Source: Hofstenia miamia
Lineage: Eukaryota; Xenacoelomorpha; Acoela
Reading direction: 5' to 3'
Length of the DNA: 64,000 bases
Assembly (NCBI GenBank): GCA_004352715.1
Contig: SCFE01000070.1
Location: 176,566-240,565 of the forward strand
A model generated the notes under the pieces. The model searched no databases, was not told the origin of the DNA, and saw only the letters and a program-made list of their open reading frames with translations. The translations under genes and the position numbers were made by a program. This document shows, piece by piece, positions 58,521 to 64,000 of this stretch; positions within the stretch are counted from its first letter, which is position 1; each line of letters begins with the position of its first letter.

Positions 58521-59883
58521 AAAGACATTTTTTATTAATGCCAGAGCATAAAATTGTTCAAAAAATGATTTCTATCGTATGAAAAACACTAAAAAGTTAT
58601 TTTTTATTGAAATAATCACATATTATGCTTAGATAGTTAGGGAAGAGTACGACCGTAACCCCTGAACCCGCTCCTGAGTGTAAAATAGGTTACTTAAATA
58701 TCTATTCTAGTATATTATTTTAGCTGCTACCAAAATCATCACAGTTAAATGAACAATCCTGTTAGATGACCACCGACAAAAACACTGGTTTTGCATAACT
58801 TTGTATTTTGTTATTTCCATTATTTGTTGAAATTGAGCTTACGAGTATTCGGGTGGGCCTTCTGGAGTATGGATGCTCATGAACCTCTTACGGGCAGGTG
58901 TGGGTACAAAAATACCCCATGGCAAGTTAAAAATTTATATTATTTATATTCTCTATAAAATTTTAAAAATCTGAAAAACTACAGGTATTCTTGCTTTGTT
59001 TGGATCGAAAACTTTGATAAGAACGTATTGCAAACATTTTCTTAATGAAGAAAACGGGTGGAAGGACATCAGGTTGGACCTGCTTTGACAAAATGCCGCT
59101 TTTTTGGAAAGCTTTTCAAATGCACAACCTTTTTTAGAGTGAGCATCTAGAACTCATGATATCATTACAATTCAAGGAACTGATATACCTTCTATATCAA
59201 GCAATTGATTCCCCTTCTCCAAAGAAGAAAATTTCAAAAGAAGACAAGAATTTTGTTGATGTAATGTTTCATTATAAGCTATTTGAGCAAAATATTCAAA
59301 AAACAGTATTAGTGTTAGAATTTGAAATATGTCGTTTGCAAAAATGTTTTTCGTCGATTAAATTGAGTCAGGTCAGAATGTTTAGATCAGGTCTATCAGG
59401 ATTAATCTGCTAAGGTTAAGCCTCGGGTAAGGCTTGAGGCATCGCAAATCAGGTTGAAGACAGAACAGGATCAGTGTCATAAATTACATTGATAATCTCT
59501 AGTGATTGCTTTTTTAAATCTCTTCATATCGATTTTTTAAAAAATCCTTTTTATTATTCTAATTGATGCTCAAATGCAATACCGCCTGCAGCCTTGCCAC
59601 TGAGGCCCATTATAATATTCAAGCAAAATGAAACCGGCTGGCATTTTGCCGGCCTGCAGCTGCTTAACAATGTCAAAAAGGCAATAAAATTACCAGCCGT
59701 TTATTGGCCAAAATTATGAAAATGTTTATGTTTTATTTGATAAGTGAGAATATTTTGCTAATATATATATATATATCTCCATATGAAATTAACAAGGAGA
59801 ACTATAAACTTGCTTTGCCTAAAATAGGCTCGTTGTATATCAAATACTGTGCTCAAGCTCGGCTTGGCTCGTTGACAAGTCTG

Positions 59884-59935
<52 letters not shown>

Positions 59936-60471
59936 GTATATATATAAATATATATATATATAATATATATAAACAATAAAATACCTAAATACTTCATGTA
60001 TTTATTGAAAAATACTAAACCTTATTACACAGTCTTACTGTAATACTATACATATATATATATATACTTGCACAGATTAACTATACAATGCAAATATAAT
60101 GTGCCGGCCAAAACCGGCGACAGGTATTAGCTATTGGAAGTCAACTACCAGCCCGACCAAACTGGAACCGTACCAAGGAGTACATAATAACAGGACATGA
60201 CACCGAAAACCTCACTTAAAACTTGAGGGCTGGCTCAATATTTTGTATTTTCATGCCAAAATGATATTTTTCATAAACAATGAAATTTATAGCATTTAGA
60301 TGTTTTTAAAATTACAAAATCACTATATATATCTAATAGCTACATCAGTATTGTAATGCGACATCATTATTTTATAAATAAAAATCAAATGTTACATGTA
60401 AGATAACAGGTAAATTACGCCTTGATTAGAAAGCATTAAAGATTATATTCATTTTACAAAATTTAAATTAA
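58521..60471. other. Spacer with AT microsatellites
   Basis: No gene is supported; the 85-codon plus-strand frame at 59156-59413 has no recognisable domain. Long (AT)n tracts lie at 59760-59776, 59885-59965 and 60052-60066, and generate artificial Ile/Tyr-rich open frames on both strands. Confidence 0.5.
59885..59965. repeat. (AT)n microsatellite
   Basis: Long interrupted ATATAT tract; the open frames over it are low-complexity artefacts. Confidence 0.9.
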
Positions 60472-61250
60472 TTATGCAAATTTGGTTAACTTTCTAGCAT
60501 TAATTTGCTGTGCATTATTCAAAATCGATAGTCCTTTAAGATAAATATTAACCAACTTCATAAGTACAGATTTTGGTGTAGACCTAAACTGAACAACATC
60601 ACCAATTTCTTGAAGAAAATTATATAAACGATTTTGGCAATATTTCGTTTTAGATTTGGTAAAGTAAGAGTAGCAGCAAAACACGTATTCCACAAAATCA
60701 TGTGATGGATGGTGTAATCCTCCTCGGTTTAAATTAGTAAAAAAGGCATCGGGTTCAGACGGATGTTCATGCGACAAAAGCAGTATTTCTGTTGACGCAA
60801 CATATCCACAAATGTAATAGAGACACCTCTTTTCATCTGAGCTAATTTCACTGACGTAGTTCATTAAATTATCTAATATATTAACATCATCTTCAAGAAA
60901 TTGAAGAGTACATAAATGGCAAGAATGAACACTGTCAGACCAACTAAAATGCTCCCCTAACTCCAAAAGCAGTTTTGCTCTATCTATGTTATGAGTAAAC
61001 ATTACATCTGCATTTGTAATGTAATCTTGCCACCCGAAGACTGTCGAAAATGGCCAAAGTGACTTTCAAGATCATCTTGTTGAAAAAAAGATGATAAAAT
61101 GAAATTATGACGACATGAATTGGAAAAGAAAGGCTTGACCATTATCGCGAGTATTGTGTGAGCTAATTTGTTAACATCATCCAAAAGCTTGACCAAAGAT
61201 GCTGCCTCTTCTGTACACCAATGACGGTTTAATATAAATTTCATCAATAA
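60472..61250 (-). pseudogene. P-element/THAP9-like transposase fragment, frameshifted
   Basis: On the minus strand from 61250 one frame reads LIIDEIYIKPSLVYRRGSIF, matching the P-element superfamily block around the first catalytic Asp. After a shift near 61180 it continues DDVNKLAHTILAIMVKPFF, then, apparently after a deletion, FQQDDLESHFGHFRQSSGG (the D-LE-xFG-xR-xxGG block). A second shift near 61020-61028 separates this from NADVMFTHNIDRAKLL and the C-terminal CLYYICGYVAS, ending in a stop at 60472. The THAP DNA-binding domain and middle part are missing. No terminal repeats were identified. A dead transposase remnant inside the presumed intron of block C; the exact family (P versus a related domesticated gene) is uncertain. 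Confidence 0.65.
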
Positions 61251-62184
61251 TTAACCAACAGTTTTCTTATTGCTGTGGTAATTTAGAAAAAAAAGGAAAT
61301 AAAAAAGTCGTTTCTTCTGTAGATTTGTAAACCGACGTTATTTGTTGCAAGGTGTGCATCTAAGTTGGGCAATTATAAATTCCCAGCATATAATACTCTG
61401 ATGCTATTTTAATGAACGTTGAAAATGCAAGAGCTAAATGATACACTAATAGGTTATACTTACGCGAATTATATGCATATATGAATAGAGCAATAATTAC
61501 GTAATTATTTCATACAACATATATAGTTGCCCAACTAAGGTACGCACTGATGGTAACAGAAGCTTTTTTTACTAAATGCTTGCCATATCCATGCTAAGCA
61601 AGCTAGCGTATGCCATAACCATTCTATATGAGTTTAACTAGGATATTTATGCATGAAAAACGTATTCAACGCGGTCATGTTAGCTATAAATTTGGTTTTA
61701 CTAACAGTAAATAAATTGTCGAATAATACGCAAATTAGGAGAGCAATTTCTCTGAAATTTCAAATTTATTTAAAAATCTCAAGTAAGAAGGACTTGATTA
61801 GACTAAAAATATATAGATTTGCATAAATATACTTTTATATCTTGCAATTTGTTTAATAATTGATAATAATTTTTTATGAATTCCAAATTTTTTGTGCTAT
61901 AGTCCTTAAATATATACACCGCGTGCTATCACATGCTACGCTGTTCCGCATGCACCCTATTCTATACCATCGCCATCGAGTCCATTATAGTAGGTGTATG
62001 GATATAGATATACTTAGTTTGTAGTTTAATTGCATATTTTAGCAAATATATTACTTTGAATTTTAACGAAAAAGTCCATCATTTTTTTGAAAATCAAAAA
62101 CACTCATGGCGTTTCCATGTATCGCCCAAGAATTTCTTGGTGCGCCAATTTTTAATGGCTATTATACAAAATTTGAAAATGTAC
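61251..62184. other. AT-rich spacer, block C intron
   Basis: No gene or element is recognised. From about 62150 the sequence is the donor side of the KRAB-related exon. Confidence 0.4.
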
Positions 62185-62360
62185 CTTTCTAAATTCATGA
62201 AGTCAGGCGGCCGAACTAAAATTCCAGAGTTGAGCATTTCATCGTAATTCTTTTTTAGGTTAGAATACTGCAGTTTATCATAAAATCCCAACTTCTGAAA
62301 TTCTGCCGTTGAAAAATATTTTTGAATATTACGAAAGCAGTCATTGGCATTAGCAGACAT
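62185..62360 (-). CDS. KRAB-related (SSX/PRDM9-type) exon, copy C1
   Basis: 176 nt, ATG at 62360, 58 codons plus AG, donor GT at 62183-62184 (AAAG/GTACAT). The domain is intact with Leu57. The phase-2 end matches the acceptor of array 3 (A at 56628), restoring Arg and continuing into CKDEMEDCKKC. Its donor sequence differs from the GTAACT of the other four copies. It lies left of the single N at 62545, so its relation to copy C2 should be treated with care: it may be a second copy or an alternative haplotype. Confidence 0.72.
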
Positions 62361-62408
62361 TTAGCAGAGCGTAGAGTGCAATGCGACCATATGTACTAGT
62401 AACAGTAA

Positions 62409-62440
62409 GCGCGCGCACTGGTAATGCCAGCCAATCAAAA
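62409..62440 (-). promoter_or_regulatory. Candidate promoter elements of KRAB-related exon C1
   Basis: GCGCGCGCACTGG and GCCAATCA, 49-80 bases upstream of the ATG at 62360. Confidence 0.45.
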
Positions 62441-62545
62441 GTAATGATGATACTCACCCATTAAATTTGAAAATGTCAATATGTAGACGCTCAATTACAC
62501 GAACCTCGTTTTCCGAACGCTCGATTATCTGAAAGGAGACACTTN

Positions 62546-62858
62546 AAGCTGGTTATGCTCTATCTGATTACCAAATCGTCTATTACCCCTCAACCTAGAG
62601 ATCCAAATTTCTTTACCCTAACAAGCACATGCGGAGTAAAATGACTTCAGGAAATAATCTCAAATAACAATAATAGTTGATATTTTCTATTTTGAATATC
62701 TTTCAATTGATACATTGTATTTTGAATATTTTTATTCAGAAGTAGATTAATCGACGATTAATCGCGATTATTAATCTTCTGGCAGCAGCGATTACGATTA
62801 ATCTATCGCCAATTTTTTTTTCATACGATTAATCGCGATTAAAATCTAACGATCCCTG
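62546..62858 (+). mobile_element. hAT element (ATTAATCG type), right part, block C
   Basis: Begins directly after the single N within the AAGCTGGTTATGCTC of the transposase C-terminal stretch and ends GATCCCTG, followed by ATTCCAAT (62859-62866). Same position relative to the KRAB-related exon and same target duplication as in blocks A and B. Confidence 0.75.
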
Positions 62859-63134
62859 ATTCCAATAAAGATATAGAGGCACATAAATGATATTGCTCAA
62901 TTCACTAGGGCAAAGAAAAAAAAATTCAGCCAATTTGGGACAACTAGTCACAGAGAACTAGTTAAATGTCAGTTATATCAATGTTGCAGACAGTCAATTT
63001 TGAGAGCCTTGGGCGTTCTAGTGTTAGCAATGCATATGTACAGTAAAGTTTTGTAAATATTTTTTAGCAAAATCTCCACCCAAAAGTGACGTTAAATCGA
63101 GAGTGCACTGTATTATAAAAAATTTGAAAGTTAC

Positions 63135-63310
63135 CGTTCTAAATTCATGAAGTCAGGCGGCCGAACTAAAATTCCAGAGTTGAGCATTTCATCGTAATTC
63201 TTTTTTAGGTTAGAATACTGCAGTTTATCATAAAATCCCAACTTCTGAAATTCTGCCGTTGAAAAATATTTTTGAATATTACGAAAGCAGTCATTGGCAT
63301 TAGCAGACAT
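63135..63310 (-). CDS. KRAB-related (SSX/PRDM9-type) exon, copy C2
   Basis: 176 nt, ATG at 63310, 58 codons plus CG, donor GT at 63133-63134 (AACG/GTAACT), intact frame and Leu57. Its neighbourhood (hAT tail at 62546-62858, then exon, then promoter motif) is the same order as in block B, making it the positional equivalent of the exon at 40346-40521. It could splice to array 3 at 56628. Confidence 0.73.
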
Positions 63311-63356
63311 TTAGCAGTGTAGAGGGAAATGCGACAATATGTACTAGTAACAGTAA

Positions 63357-63388
63357 GCGCGCGCACTGGTAATGCCAGCCAATCAAAA
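63357..63388 (-). promoter_or_regulatory. Candidate promoter elements of KRAB-related exon C2
   Basis: GCGCGCGCACTGG and GCCAATCA, 47-78 bases upstream of the ATG at 63310. Confidence 0.45.
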
Positions 63389-64000
63389 GTAATGATGATA
63401 CTCACCCATTAAATTTGAAAATGTCAATATGTAGGCGCCTCGTTTTCCGAACGCTCGATTATCTGAAAGGAGACACTTTCAGTTTTGCTGATGCTTAGAG
63501 TTATGACAATCTGCAGACGAGCTGAAAACTCTAAAGAAAAATTAAAATCCAGAGGGGACGATCATTGCTGCTCAAAAATTGATATTAATTTCTGAGAAAA
63601 ATTTCTTTAAAAATCTATTATGGAAATTGCGAATATGAAAAAAGCAAAGTTTACTTAAATATTTCTTGGAAAATATTGCATTTACGCAAAAAAATTCTAT
63701 GACTTTTCCCAAAACAAAGAAATCGTTCAAATGAAAACAAAATTTCAGGTTCAATTTGCATAAAGTATTGTCTTGGGAAAATTTATACTTGAGACTGTTT
63801 GGGGTGCACATGCACCCCAATATCTAGCTGCTGGTTTACAAGAATTACTAACGAAATTATCTTACTTCATGTATAGGCATGTATTTATATATGATATATA
63901 CACTATAAATCCAATTCAATAAACAAGGATATATACAGTATATATATATATATATATATTATTTATTAATTTTTATAAACTAGATATTGTAAATTTATTA
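63389..64000. other. Spacer at the window end
   Basis: Up to about 63490 it matches 40600-40720. Beyond this nothing is recognised except a (TA)n tract at about 63938-63959. Confidence 0.4.

Noticed and set aside
59704-59997. Open frames rich in Ile and Tyr on both strands
   Set aside because: Produced by the (AT)n microsatellite at 59885-59965.
61002-61247. N-terminal part MMKFILNRHWC of the 81-codon minus-strand frame
   Set aside because: The P-element-like signal before 61180 is in another frame (LIIDEIYIKPSL), so this start is a frameshift product.
1-64000. CRISPR array, prokaryotic operon, rRNA or tRNA genes
   Set aside because: The repeats are transposon or zinc-finger repeats, genes have introns, and I saw no cloverleaf or rRNA sequence. 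A tRNAscan run would be needed to exclude a tRNA formally.

Overview
This is a gapped, AT-rich animal genome assembly. The evidence is poly-C2H2 zinc-finger exons, a membrane M13 (neprilysin-type) peptidase, GT-AG introns, AATAAA signals, and dense hAT, Tc1/mariner, PIF/Harbinger-like, P-element-like and non-LTR elements. The species cannot be named from the sequence. Assembly gaps lie at 6385-7358, 9424-9790, 16834-16845, 24150-25149 and 36975-37950, with single Ns at 29131 and 62545.

The main structure is a block repeated about three times in tandem. Each block has, on the minus strand, a long zinc-finger exon (15, 17 and 19 complete fingers; acceptors at 1579, 31205 and 56628). Several kb upstream on the same strand lie one or two copies of a 176-nt exon (7923-8098, 10556-10731, 40346-40521, 62185-62360, 63135-63310). 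That exon encodes a KRAB-related domain of the SSX/PRDM9 type. All five KRAB-related exons end in a GT donor at phase 2, and all three zinc-finger exons begin after an AG at the matching phase, so splicing would give an in-frame KRAB-related/zinc-finger protein. A conserved CG-rich motif plus a CCAAT box lies about 40-80 bases upstream of every KRAB-related ATG. This is the most interesting system in the window: a tandem cluster of candidate KRAB-zinc-finger-like genes whose introns and flanks are full of transposons.

On the plus strand the block carries an M13 peptidase gene. Copy 1 (16444-20778, three-exon model) is open throughout, but its zinc-binding HExxH motif reads HQFMH, so the catalytic Glu is lost. 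Copy 2 (46257-48146) keeps HEFIH but is a pseudogene: truncated at both ends, with a premature stop and a hAT-type insertion.

Transposons date the duplications. A BED-finger hAT with the same 8-bp target duplication is in blocks A and B. A second hAT with one target duplication is in A, B and C. A small hAT-like element interrupts only block C, and A and B preserve the empty site. Region 50573-53143 is a three-level nest of elements. Region 60472-61250 holds a broken P-element/THAP9-like transposase. Degraded non-LTR reverse transcriptases lie at 3330-4870, 34340-34840 and 25560-27190. The remaining sequence is AT-rich, with microsatellites and repeats and no gene I can support.
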